Shown here: in pieces, positions 6,044 to 14,307 of the stretch | Layout of the letters: each line of letters opens with the position of its first letter | Position numbering within the stretch: position 1 is the first letter of the stretch | Source of the DNA: DATJPR01 sp035506295 | GTDB taxonomy: Bacteria; Bacteroidota; Ignavibacteria; UBA10030; UBA6906 | Reading direction: 5' to 3' | DNA: 16,391 bases | Assembly: GCA_035506295.1 (NCBI GenBank) | Contig: DATJPR010000196.1 | Span: 1 to 16,391 of the forward strand | Program-made: the position numbers and the translations under genes | Notes under the pieces: generated by a model | Database searches by the model: none | Told to the model about the DNA's origin: nothing | The model's input: only the letters and a program-made list of their open reading frames with translations

Positions 6044-8368
6044 ATGCCTATGAATGAGAACATCGGACAAGCGAGAGTTCTGATTCGCGATCGCTCCGAC
6101 CCGTACAAAAATCCTTCTCTCGCCATCGACGATCGGGTCGACGATCTTTTGCAGCGCATGTCGCTCGAAGAGAAGGTCGCCCAGATGAAATGCGTCTGGC
6201 GGCTGAAGGGGGAATTGTTGCTCGACGAGCACGGGAACCCCGATGTAGCGAGGTTCAGAAAGAATCTCCCGCACGGGGTCGGTCAGATTGCGCGGCTGAG
6301 TGACACCAATGGCGGACTCACAGCCCGCGAGACCGCGGAATTTGCCAATGCGATCCAGCGGATGGTGATCGCGAATACGCGGCTCGGGATCCCGGTGATC
6401 TTTCATGAGGAGTGTTTGCACGGCCTGGCGGGCAGGGAAGCGACGAGCTACCCGCAGCCCATCGGTCTCGCTGCAACATTCAACCCCGGCCTGATCGAAG
6501 AAATTTACTCCACCATCGCTGCGGAGGCGCGGGCGCGCGGAGTGCACCAGGCGCTGACGCCCGTCGTCGATGTGGCGCGCGATCCCCGCTGGGGGCGCGT
6601 TGAGGAAACCTTCGGCGAAGACCCCTACCTGGTTTCGCAATTGGGCGTAGCTGCCGTTCGCGGATTCCAGGGGAGTGGGAAGTTCGAGGACAAAAAGCAT
6701 CTCCTCGCGACGCTCAAGCACTTCGCGGCCCATGGTCAACCCGAATCCGGGACCAACTGCGCACCGGTGAACGTTTCAGAACGCTTGCTCCGTGACACCT
6801 TCCTGATGCCCTTCCGCGAAGCAGTGCAGAAAGCCGGCGCCGTCAGCGTCATGGCGTCCTACAATGAGATTGACGGAGTACCATCACATGCGAACCGGTG
6901 GCTGTTGCAGGATGTCCTGAGGAAGGAGTGGGGCTTTCGTGGCTTCATCGTTTCGGACTACTTTGCGGTCACGGAGTTGCATCAGAAGCCTGACACCGAA
7001 AGCCATGCGGTGGCGAAAGACAAGAACGAGGCTGCTTTCCTCGCGGTCCAGGCGGGCGTGGGGATCGAGATGCCGGATCCGGACTGCTACCCCCACGTTG
7101 AACAGCTTGTGCAAAGCGGTCTCTTGAAGGAATCGACGCTCGACGAAATGCTGGCGCCGATTCTGCGATACAAATTCATGCTCGGTTTGTTCGAAGATCC
7201 TTACGTCGATCCTGAGGCAATTCACGCGGAGGTCGCCGCGCAGAAGAACCGTGCCCTCGCCCTTCGCGCCGCACACGAAACGATAACGCTCCTGAAGAAT
7301 GAGGGAAACCTCCTTCCGCTCGACCTGAAGAGGTTGCGCGCGATCGCCGTCATCGGCCCGAATGCGGATCGCGTCATGCTGGGCGGATATAGCGGAAAAC
7401 CGGTCTTCTACACGTCCCTCCTGAAAGGCATCCAGGACAAAGTGCAATCCCAGGTTCCCGTCCTCTATGGCGAAGGGTGCAAGATCACGGTCGGAGGATC
7501 GTGGGACGAGGACGCGGTAACGCTCTCGAATCCCGACGATGATCGCAAGGCGATTGCAGCTGCCGTCGAAACTGCACGGAGGGCCGACATCGTCATCCTC
7601 GCCGTTGGAGGCAATGAACAGACTTCGAGGGAAGGGTGGCTGAGGACGCATCTCGGGGACAGGGCGTCTCTGGATCTCGTGGGGATGCAGGAAGAGCTCG
7701 TCAAAGCCGTGCTGGCGACGGGCAAGCCTACCGTGGTAGTCCTGTTTCATGGGCGGCCGAACTCCATCAACCATATCCGGGAGCATGTCCCTGCCATTCT
7801 CGATTGCTGGTATCTGGGCCAGGAGACCGGGAATGCCGTCGCCGATGTCCTGTTCGGCGACTACAATCCCGGAGGGAAACTGCCGATTTCCATCCCCCGT
7901 TCGGCCGGCCATATCCCGTGCTATTACAATTATAAGCCGTCGGCGCGTCGCGGATATCTTTTCGACGACATCAGTCCGCTTTTTCCCTTCGGCTTCGGAT
8001 TGAGCTACACGCATTTTCGGCTGACGGATCTCCGGCTCGAAAAAACGACGATTCGTGCACACGAATCGACGACGGTGCGTGTTGAGATTATGAACGATGG
8101 ACCGTGCGATGGCGATGAAGTGGTGCAGCTGTACGTGCACGACCTTGTCAGTTCTGTCACGCGGCCTCTCAAGGAACTCAAGGGATTCAGAAAGGTCCAT
8201 CTGAGCCCCAGCGAATCCGCGACCGTCGCGCTGACCGTCGGTCCAGATCAGTTGGCATTCACTACGATAGACAAGAAGTTCCTCGTCGAACCGGGCGATT
8301 TTGAGCTGCTGGTGGGCACGTCCTCCCGCGACGAGGATCTCAAGAAAGTCCTGCTCCACGTTGTGTAG
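6044..8368 (+). CDS. Glycoside hydrolase family 3 (beta-xylosidase or beta-glucosidase)
   Basis: From the ATG at 6044 this is 774 residues. ATG 6050 and ATG 5963 are in-frame alternatives; the 27-residue extension from 5963 does not look like protein and no start has a good ribosome site. The N-terminal barrel has KHFAAHGQPESG (from residue 225) and GFIVSDYFAV, whose Asp305 (codon 6956-6958) is the expected nucleophile. The second domain has VGGNEQTSREGW, where Glu530 (codon 7631-7633) is the acid/base candidate, and PFGFGLSYTHF. An Fn3-like domain follows (about 655-774). GH3 enzymes of this type remove beta-linked xylose or glucose from non-reducing ends. I see no signal peptide, so a cytoplasmic enzyme acting on imported oligosaccharides is likely. 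The pentose context favours xylosidase, but the sequence alone does not decide it. Confidence 0.92.
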   Translation: MPMNENIGQARVLIRDRSDPYKNPSLAIDDRVDDLLQRMSLEEKVAQMKCVWRLKGELLLDEHGNPDVARFRKNLPHGVGQIARLSDTNGGLTARETAEFANAIQRMVIANTRLGIPVIFHEECLHGLAGREATSYPQPIGLAATFNPGLIEEIYSTIAAEARARGVHQALTPVVDVARDPRWGRVEETFGEDPYLVSQLGVAAVRGFQGSGKFEDKKHLLATLKHFAAHGQPESGTNCAPVNVSERLLRDTFLMPFREAVQKAGAVSVMASYNEIDGVPSHANRWLLQDVLRKEWGFRGFIVSDYFAVTELHQKPDTESHAVAKDKNEAAFLAVQAGVGIEMPDPDCYPHVEQLVQSGLLKESTLDEMLAPILRYKFMLGLFEDPYVDPEAIHAEVAAQKNRALALRAAHETITLLKNEGNLLPLDLKRLRAIAVIGPNADRVMLGGYSGKPVFYTSLLKGIQDKVQSQVPVLYGEGCKITVGGSWDEDAVTLSNPDDDRKAIAAAVETARRADIVILAVGGNEQTSREGWLRTHLGDRASLDLVGMQEELVKAVLATGKPTVVVLFHGRPNSINHIREHVPAILDCWYLGQETGNAVADVLFGDYNPGGKLPISIPRSAGHIPCYYNYKPSARRGYLFDDISPLFPFGFGLSYTHFRLTDLRLEKTTIRAHESTTVRVEIMNDGPCDGDEVVQLYVHDLVSSVTRPLKELKGFRKVHLSPSESATVALTVGPDQLAFTTIDKKFLVEPGDFELLVGTSSRDEDLKKVLLHVV

Positions 8369-8420
8369 CGGCGCCCGTCGTGAAGGGCTGACCGCTTCAG
8401 GCATTGCATAGGAGATTGCC

Positions 8421-9041
8421 TTGCAGACCAGCGCCACGAAGCTCTCGTTCAGCGAAACGGCAGGGTATGGATCCGGAGATGCAGCCGTGAACTTCGTCTT
8501 CCAGACGATGCTGTATTTCAAGCGGGGGTTCTACACGGACATTTTCGAGATTTCATCCGCTGCCGCGGGAACGTTGCTGCTCGTCGGGCGGTTCTGGGAT
8601 GCGGTGTTCGATCCCTTCATGGGCGTCATGGCGGACAAGACAAACACGCGTCGGGGGAAATTCCGCCCCTGGTTTTTTTGGTCAGCCATCCCCTTTGCGG
8701 TGGTTTTTTCCCTCGCGTTTACCACCCCCGGCTTTGCCGGCGCAGTCAAGCTGGCCTGCGCCTATGCGGCCTTCGTTCTCCTCATGACGGTCAGTTCGGT
8801 GAACAACCTTCCGTACGAAGCGTTGAGCGGCGTGATGACTGGAGACGTCGACGAACGCACGAGCCTTTCGTCTTATCGGTTTTTCTTTGCCATGGCGGCG
8901 GGGTTTGTCGTCCAGGGATTGAAGCTGCCACTGGTCACGAAATTCAGCCGGGGGGTTGCGCTCTTCTGCTATGGCATCGACAAGAAAATGAATCTACAGA
9001 TCCAGGACGAGCTGGCGGAACGACGGATAAGTTTTGCTTGA
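8421..9041 (+). CDS. GPH-family sugar:cation symporter, internally deleted (probable remnant)
   Basis: The 206-codon frame starts at TTG 8421 behind AGGAGA (8410-8415), 52 bp after the GH3 stop. Residues 1 to about 175 match the N-terminal half of glycoside-pentoside-hexuronide symporters, including the cation/sugar-site motif WDAVFDP followed by MGVMADKTNTRRGKFRPW and the SSYRFFFAMAAGF helix. The last ~25 residues (YGIDKKMNLQIQDELAERR) are the cytoplasmic C-terminal tail of the same family. Full members have about 450-500 residues and 12 helices; here some 250 residues, roughly helices 6-12, are missing between PLVTKFSRG and VALFC (near 8946-8960), and the frame is kept. A run of six G (8950-8955) lies at the join. 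It is unlikely to transport. A real deletion, or an assembly collapse, would both explain it. Confidence 0.8.
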   Translation: MQTSATKLSFSETAGYGSGDAAVNFVFQTMLYFKRGFYTDIFEISSAAAGTLLLVGRFWDAVFDPFMGVMADKTNTRRGKFRPWFFWSAIPFAVVFSLAFTTPGFAGAVKLACAYAAFVLLMTVSSVNNLPYEALSGVMTGDVDERTSLSSYRFFFAMAAGFVVQGLKLPLVTKFSRGVALFCYGIDKKMNLQIQDELAERRISFA

Positions 9042-9081
9042 CGCACTCTGGGGTGGGCCGACGCTTCGACGGACGAACAGA

Positions 9082-9097
9082 GTCGTGCGGGCACGAC
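9082..9097 (+). other. Small hairpin in the leader of the TonB receptor gene
   Basis: GTCGTG (9082-9087) pairs with CACGAC (9092-9097) around a CGGG loop, between the transporter remnant and the receptor gene. No U-tract follows. It could be a minor processing or stabilising element, or chance. Confidence 0.2.
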
Positions 9098-9136
9098 GGT
9101 TCCGAAGGCGGCGCGAGGTCAACCCGACGACTAATC

Positions 9137-9144
9137 AAGGAGGT
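9137..9144 (+). promoter_or_regulatory. Strong ribosome binding site that decides the receptor start
   Basis: AAGGAGGT lies six bases before ATG 9151. It rejects the longer in-frame start at 9034, whose extra 39 residues are Arg-rich and lie partly over the end of the upstream gene, and it outweighs the later ATG at 9223. Confidence 0.8.
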
Positions 9145-9150
9145 ACTCTT

Positions 9151-12100
9151 ATGAGCAACTCGTTACGATTCCTCAACGGCGGAGCGGAGTCGCGGGGGAC
9201 TGGTGCGGCCACCGGGAGAACCATGAGAGGGTTTCTGCTGCTGGCGACGTTCCTCGTGTTTGTGGCCCAGCCGCTGCTCGCAGCAGGTTCAGGGACCATC
9301 AAAGGACACATCACCGACAGGGACAGCAAGGACCCGCTGCCCGGTGCCAATGTGATCGTCGTAGGCACGGGACTGGGGGCTGCAACCGACCTCAACGGCA
9401 ACTATATGATCTACAACGTTCCAGCCGCGGAGCAAACGCTGCAAATTTCGTTCGTCGGCTACGTCTCGATCAAAAAGCAGGTGACGGTCAAGGAAGGCCA
9501 GGATCTCGTCGTCGATGGCGCGCTGGTCGCCCAGGTGATCGAGGGGCAGACCGTTGTGGTGACCGGCCAGGCGAAGGGGCAGATGCAAGCCATCAACCAG
9601 CAGCTTGCCTCTGACAAGATCGCCAGCATCGTCTCTGAGGCGAAGATTCAGGAGCTTCCGGACTTTAATGCTGCGCAGGCCATCGGCCGGCTGCCGGGTG
9701 TCTCGACGCTGCAGAGCTCCGGCGAAGCAAGCAAGGTCGTGATACGAGGCCTGGCCCCGCAATTCAACGAAGTCGCCGTGGGCGGCATTTCGCTCGCTTC
9801 AACGGGAAGCACACAGATCGGCGCAGCCTCACAGGGCGGCACCTCCGGTGCGATCAACACTGACCGAAGCGTCGACCTTACCATGATCACGCCGTACATG
9901 ATCAAGACGGTCGAAGTCTACAAATCGCTCACGCCGGACATGAACGCGAATGCGATCGGCGGTTATGTGAATATGGAATTGCGCGAGGCGCCGGAAGGGT
10001 TCAAGACCGATGCCCTGGCGCAGACCGGCTACACGCAGAAGAGCGGCAAGTACGGCAACTACAGATTTGTTGCCGCCGCAAGCGACCGATTCCTGGACGA
10101 TGCCCTGGGGGTCTATGTGCTGGGAAATGCCGAGAGCTACGACCGTGACGCGGACAATATGGTCGGCACCTACACCCCCCAGAGCAGCCAGGTCCAGTCG
10201 GACGGGTATCGGCCGGTCCTTGTGACGAATGTTCAGCTCAATCGCCACATCGAAACACGCGATCGATATGGTGCGAACCTCATTCTGGACTACAAACTTC
10301 CTTCGGGGTCCATCAAGTCGGTCAATGCCCTGAGCCGCTTGGCGTCCAATTCACACGACTACTGGACCATTCTGGATTATCAGGCCCATAATATCAACTT
10401 CCGGTACCGGGAGGGGGACACCAAGACAGACATGGCGGTCAACACTCTCGACTTCAACAATGATTTCGGATTCTTGTCGATGGATCTCAAGGCTGCCAAT
10501 ACGTATTCCCGGAATCATGCCCCCGGCATGCCGCAATATGATTTCACGGAGACCGGAGGAATTCCTGGCGCGACGCCGGTCAATACCGTTCCCGAGGCTC
10601 TCGTGAAGCAGGTGAGTTATATCGGTCCGGCGAACACGTATCTGTTCAACATCAGTCTGTTCAGCGCCGACTACAAGGAAAACGACCAGGTCTACCGCGG
10701 CGATTTCAAGATTCCCTTCAATCTTGAGGGCATCACCTCCGGGTATTTCAAGTCCGGCGGCGAGTTCAGGTACAACTATCACACGAACGCCCAGGGTACT
10801 CCCTACGCGGGAATGCATGCTGGTTCACCGATTACCAACGCGATGGTGAGTCTGATCATGCAACACTATCCTGTCAGACTCGATTCTGCCAAAGGGGAAT
10901 TTCCCGGCACGAATTTCACCTCGAACGACTCGAAACTCACCGATTCATTCCTTGATAACCGGTTCGGGTCCGTCCTCTGGGCCAGTGATCCGTCGATCTT
11001 GAATGGCATTACGACACTCCTGAGCAATACGCCGTCGATCAATGCGGTCAACAGCAGCGGGTCCAATGCCGGCGGCTGGTTTGAATCACCGTATCAGTAT
11101 TTGCCGAACCAGTACAAATATGTTGAGCGGTACTATGCCGGCTACGCGATGGGCGAATTCAACGCACTCCAGAACGTGTCGGTGGTGGGAGGCGTTCGAT
11201 GGGAAGAAGTCAAGGGATACTTCGATGCGTTCAATCTCGCCGACGGCCGCGATGCCACCCATCAGGCGGTCGACACAGTGTTTGCCCATCCAACAAACCG
11301 CTATCTGCTCCCCATGGTGCAGGCAAAATGGAGCTTCGCGGATTGGGCCGACGTCCGGTACTCTTTCACGAAGACCCTTGCCCGCCCCGATTACTCCCAG
11401 TTATCGCCGCACTTCAACATGGACTATACGCAGTTCAATGTCTGGGCCGGCAACCCGCACTTGGTCCCCGCCCAGGCCACCAATCACGACATCTTCTTCA
11501 CGTTCCACAACAACGAGATAGGGCTCATCTCGCTGGGTGCTTTCTACAAAGAAGTCAAAGACTTCACGTTCTACACGCAGTACTCCCTGCATGCGACCGC
11601 CCCGCCAGGGCTGGATTCCATCGGCTCCTTTGTTGTGCACACGGGCAGCGGAGTCATCAGTCCCAAGGATGGTGCCCAATTGTACACTTATATGAATAGC
11701 CAGTATAAGGCCTACATCCGTGGGCTCGAGGCAGATATCCAGACAAGGCTGTGGTACTTGCCTCAGCCGCTCGATGGGATCTTGATCGGGATCAACTACA
11801 CACATATTTCGTCGGGTGCGACATATCCCTGGAGAAACGATAGGACCCTCATCCTTCCTCCGGATCCTCAGCACCCGCGCGGCTCCACCAAAGTCGTCAC
11901 GATTGACAGCACGCGATCAGGACGCCTGATCAATCAGCCCAACGACGTACTAAATGCGTACCTCGGGTACGACTACCAGGGCTTTTCCGGCCGCTTGTCC
12001 TTCCTGTTCCAGGGAAATTCTGTGAGCACCATCGGGGCGTTTGCTGAACAGGACGGCTTCACGAAGGACTATTTCCGCATTGATGCGTCGGTGCGCCAGC

Positions 12101-12249
12101 GTCTTCCCTGGACCGGATTCCAGCTGTTCCTGGACGTCACCAACCTCAACAACCGGAGCAACGAGGCCGCGCAGGCGTCGATCGGCGGATTCACATCGCA
12201 GCAATATTACGGCCTCACAGCGAACCTCGGGGTGAGGTACACGATGTAG
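9151..12249 (+). CDS. TonB-dependent receptor with carboxypeptidase-regulatory-like N-domain
   Basis: This is a 1032-residue outer-membrane protein. A 24-residue polar lead precedes the signal peptide core at about 25-45 (MRGFLLLATFLVFVAQPLLA). Residues about 48-128 are a carboxypeptidase-regulatory-like beta-sandwich (GTIKGHITD...LPGANV...SFVGY). TVVVTGQ (134-140) may serve as the TonB box. The plug follows (about 150-280: SDKIASIVSEAKIQELPD, IGRLPGVSTL, VIRGL, VEVYKSLTPDMNANAIGGYV), then a beta-barrel to the end, closing in an aromatic/hydrophobic strand (NLGVRYTM). The plug wording resembles the Xanthomonas/Caulobacter type of TonB receptor more than SusC. Such receptors import oligosaccharides using the TonB system, and neighbouring xylan enzymes suggest that substrate class. 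No SusD-type gene is next to it. It is 48 bp before the beta-helix gene, probably cotranscribed. Confidence 0.92.
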   Translation: MSNSLRFLNGGAESRGTGAATGRTMRGFLLLATFLVFVAQPLLAAGSGTIKGHITDRDSKDPLPGANVIVVGTGLGAATDLNGNYMIYNVPAAEQTLQISFVGYVSIKKQVTVKEGQDLVVDGALVAQVIEGQTVVVTGQAKGQMQAINQQLASDKIASIVSEAKIQELPDFNAAQAIGRLPGVSTLQSSGEASKVVIRGLAPQFNEVAVGGISLASTGSTQIGAASQGGTSGAINTDRSVDLTMITPYMIKTVEVYKSLTPDMNANAIGGYVNMELREAPEGFKTDALAQTGYTQKSGKYGNYRFVAAASDRFLDDALGVYVLGNAESYDRDADNMVGTYTPQSSQVQSDGYRPVLVTNVQLNRHIETRDRYGANLILDYKLPSGSIKSVNALSRLASNSHDYWTILDYQAHNINFRYREGDTKTDMAVNTLDFNNDFGFLSMDLKAANTYSRNHAPGMPQYDFTETGGIPGATPVNTVPEALVKQVSYIGPANTYLFNISLFSADYKENDQVYRGDFKIPFNLEGITSGYFKSGGEFRYNYHTNAQGTPYAGMHAGSPITNAMVSLIMQHYPVRLDSAKGEFPGTNFTSNDSKLTDSFLDNRFGSVLWASDPSILNGITTLLSNTPSINAVNSSGSNAGGWFESPYQYLPNQYKYVERYYAGYAMGEFNALQNVSVVGGVRWEEVKGYFDAFNLADGRDATHQAVDTVFAHPTNRYLLPMVQAKWSFADWADVRYSFTKTLARPDYSQLSPHFNMDYTQFNVWAGNPHLVPAQATNHDIFFTFHNNEIGLISLGAFYKEVKDFTFYTQYSLHATAPPGLDSIGSFVVHTGSGVISPKDGAQLYTYMNSQYKAYIRGLEADIQTRLWYLPQPLDGILIGINYTHISSGATYPWRNDRTLILPPDPQHPRGSTKVVTIDSTRSGRLINQPNDVLNAYLGYDYQGFSGRLSFLFQGNSVSTIGAFAEQDGFTKDYFRIDASVRQRLPWTGFQLFLDVTNLNNRSNEAAQASIGGFTSQQYYGLTANLGVRYTM

Positions 12250-12297
12250 GCAATGATTCCTAGGACGAATCACATATCATCTCAGCGGAGGTGTCAA

Positions 12298-14088
12298 ATG
12301 AAGAAATGTATTTACGCGATGGTCATGTTCACCCTTCTTTTGCCCGCTCTGATCTATGCCCAGACGGACACGGTAGACGTCCCGGACTTTTTTGACCCGA
12401 CAGGGGGCGAAGGAAGCCTGAACAATGCCGTTTCGGCCAAGATCACTGACGGGACTCTTTCGAACACGGTGTTTCGATTGAAGTTGTACGGCCTCTACGT
12501 TCTCAGCTCCACGATCACCGTGCCTGCGGGGAAAACCCTTTATCTTGTTGCTCCTGACCCCGGAACATCGCAAACGACGGCGCCGCCGATGATCTGCTGG
12601 ACGTCGAGCAGCGGCATCAACACGACGTACAACTTCGATTGCTTCGGTGACGTTTACATGAAGAACATCTGGCTGTTGTATGCTACGACCCAGACGGATG
12701 GGATCGGCACGCAGGTCGGATCGGCACTGGAGATCGATCAGGATACCACCGACAACCTCAACAGGGGGACATTCCAAAATGTCATCTTCGATTACGCCCC
12801 GATCTCGAATAGCGGTGGATCGGTGACGGTCTCGGCAGCTCATGCGCGGCTTTCCTTTGAGAACTGCTACTTCCGGAACAACACCGATACGCATTTCCGG
12901 TACTACGGACGGGCCGTGTCATACCCCTACAACACATCGGGCTGGCATATCGACTCCGTCTCGTTTGTCAATACCACCTTCGCGAACATCGGATACGTGT
13001 TCATGCAAGAGGGAGCAGAGTATGCTGACTACGTAAAGTTCAACCACTGCACGTTCCTCAATACGGTGATGTATACGTTCGAATCCGGGTGGTGGCACTA
13101 TCTTACCGTCACGAACTCCATTTTCGTAAACGCGTACATGTTCGGCTACATTCCAGCGTCGGACGGCACCACGCCCGTTGGCGGGACAGTGAACATCGAC
13201 ACCATTGGCACGACGAACTTCAATTTCACCGTCCCCTTCACCGAGTCCCAACGACACGTTCTCTTTGCCAATAACAGCTACGGATTCGATACGTGGCTCA
13301 AGAACTACATGGCGCCCTACGATGCGACAACGAATCCCACCGGAGGCAACACCTACAGCAATCGTGTCTATGCATTATATCCCGATAGCGTACCCCGGCC
13401 GCAGCCCATCATGAGTGCCAAGACGATGGCCTTCTTCCAGAACAAGACCACCTGGCCGTACATCTCGATGGCCAACATCCACGACTCCACGAACCCGGGG
13501 TTCCTGATTCCGCCGACAAACCAGGTGGGGATACAAAGCTTCCTCCTGCGCAAGTGGACGGACAACTCGGACACGACGTGGGCGTTTGACCCCCATTCGG
13601 ACGTCAATCAGATCTGGCCGGTGAATGAGCAGATGCGGTACTCCAACTCGACATTGAAGACAGCGGCCATGGGCGGCTATCCGCTCGGAGATCTGTACCG
13701 CTGGTGGAACAACATCCCAGCCACATACTCGGGGTGGAAGGCGCAGCAGGGGGCGGAGGATACACAGATCCAGAGCTATCTGGACAATGGCATCACCGGC
13801 GTGCCGACGCAATCCACATCCCCGGCCAGTTTTGCTCTAAGTCAGAATTATCCCAACCCGTTCAATCCCGTGACGACAATCGAGTTCTCGCTTGCGAAGG
13901 CGGGGGCGGCATCGCTCAAGGTGTACGATATCCTTGGTCGCGAAATCGCCACGCTGGTCGACGGCGTGCAGACGGCAGGGCAGCATTCGGTGACGTTCAA
14001 TGCAACCAACCTTGCCAGCGGCGTGTATTTCTACACACTGCAAGCGGGCGCCAATTCTCTCACGAAGAAACTCCTTCTCATGAAGTAA
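12298..14088 (+). CDS. Secreted parallel beta-helix protein with T9SS type A sorting domain
   Basis: This is a 596-residue protein. ATG 12298 follows GGAGGTG (12287-12293) and opens a signal peptide (MKKCIYAMVMFTLLLPALIYAQ). Residues about 25-75 look like the N-terminal cap of a right-handed beta-helix (SLNNAVSAKI, TITVPAGKTLYLVA). Coil-like repeats follow: FQNVIFDYAP, FENCYFRNNT, FVNTTFANIGYVF, FNHCTFLNTVMYTF, TNSIFVNAYMFGY. Residues about 511-596 are a classic T9SS type A C-terminal domain (QNYPNPFNPVTTIEF, LKVYDILGREIATLVDG, LASGVYFYTLQAG), which is cut during export through the outer membrane. The fold occurs in pectate lyases and other polysaccharide-active proteins, but I see no catalytic residues I can assign. 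A role in surface glycan binding or cleavage is inferred from position behind the TonB receptor. Confidence 0.88.
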   Translation: MKKCIYAMVMFTLLLPALIYAQTDTVDVPDFFDPTGGEGSLNNAVSAKITDGTLSNTVFRLKLYGLYVLSSTITVPAGKTLYLVAPDPGTSQTTAPPMICWTSSSGINTTYNFDCFGDVYMKNIWLLYATTQTDGIGTQVGSALEIDQDTTDNLNRGTFQNVIFDYAPISNSGGSVTVSAAHARLSFENCYFRNNTDTHFRYYGRAVSYPYNTSGWHIDSVSFVNTTFANIGYVFMQEGAEYADYVKFNHCTFLNTVMYTFESGWWHYLTVTNSIFVNAYMFGYIPASDGTTPVGGTVNIDTIGTTNFNFTVPFTESQRHVLFANNSYGFDTWLKNYMAPYDATTNPTGGNTYSNRVYALYPDSVPRPQPIMSAKTMAFFQNKTTWPYISMANIHDSTNPGFLIPPTNQVGIQSFLLRKWTDNSDTTWAFDPHSDVNQIWPVNEQMRYSNSTLKTAAMGGYPLGDLYRWWNNIPATYSGWKAQQGAEDTQIQSYLDNGITGVPTQSTSPASFALSQNYPNPFNPVTTIEFSLAKAGAASLKVYDILGREIATLVDGVQTAGQHSVTFNATNLASGVYFYTLQAGANSLTKKLLLMK

Positions 14089-14094
14089 CCATCG

Positions 14095-14128
14095 ACCGTG
14101 CTGGTCCCGGAAACGGGATCAGCACGGT
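14095..14128 (+). terminator. Strong 15-bp hairpin with GAAA loop after the beta-helix gene
   Basis: ACCGTGCTGGTCCCG (14095-14109) pairs with CGGGATCAGCACGGT (14114-14128) with one G-U pair around a GAAA (GNRA) loop, starting six bases after the stop codon. No U-tract follows, so termination may be partial or Rho-assisted; the hairpin may instead protect the 3' end of the upstream mRNA. Confidence 0.6.
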
Positions 14129-14148
14129 GCCACGTTGTCTGTGGGGGG

Positions 14149-14160
14149 TGAACGGTTTCA
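14149..14160. promoter_or_regulatory. Operator-like dyad upstream of the FG-GAP gene
   Basis: TGAACGGTTTCA has the outer TGAA/TTCA arms of the palindrome at 4346-4357. Counting the two G that follow in both places, the two sites agree at 12 of 14 positions. A second, overlapping dyad (GTTTCA 14155-14160 with TGAAAC 14168-14173) adds symmetry. A LacI-family or similar factor could bind here, but the central bases are not symmetric. Confidence 0.3.
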
Positions 14161-14211
14161 GGTCGGTTGAAACATCCACTACGATCGGCCACATGTCGAA
14201 GAAGGTCCCGG

Positions 14212-14296
14212 AAGGAGGTGATTCGCTCTGAAGTTCGATTTCTCGAAGAGCTTGAAGCAGCATCCGCAACTTCCAGAACTCCATCAACAAATATGA
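14212..14296 (+). other. Orphan full Shine-Dalgarno with possible CTG-started 22-codon leader ORF
   Basis: AAGGAGGTGAT (14212-14222) is an essentially complete complement of the usual 16S rRNA 3' end, yet no ATG, GTG or TTG follows at proper distance. A CTG at 14228 would begin a 22-codon peptide (KFDFSKSLKQHPQ...) stopping at TGA 14294-14296, next to the ribosome site (14297-14304) of the following gene. It could be a leader peptide or translation-coupling device, or a decayed gene start. Confidence 0.25.
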
Positions 14297-14307
14297 GCGG
14301 AGGTCTT

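Noticed and set aside
8381..8400. TGAAG/CTTCA inverted repeat between GH3 and the transporter remnant
   Set aside because: The stem is only 5 bp with a 9-nt loop and no U-tract; too weak to call a terminator or operator.
6884..8521. Minus-strand open frame of 545 codons opposite GH3
   Set aside because: The product is rich in Arg, Asp and His with no family resemblance. The plus strand encodes the intact second half of a GH3 enzyme over the same bases.
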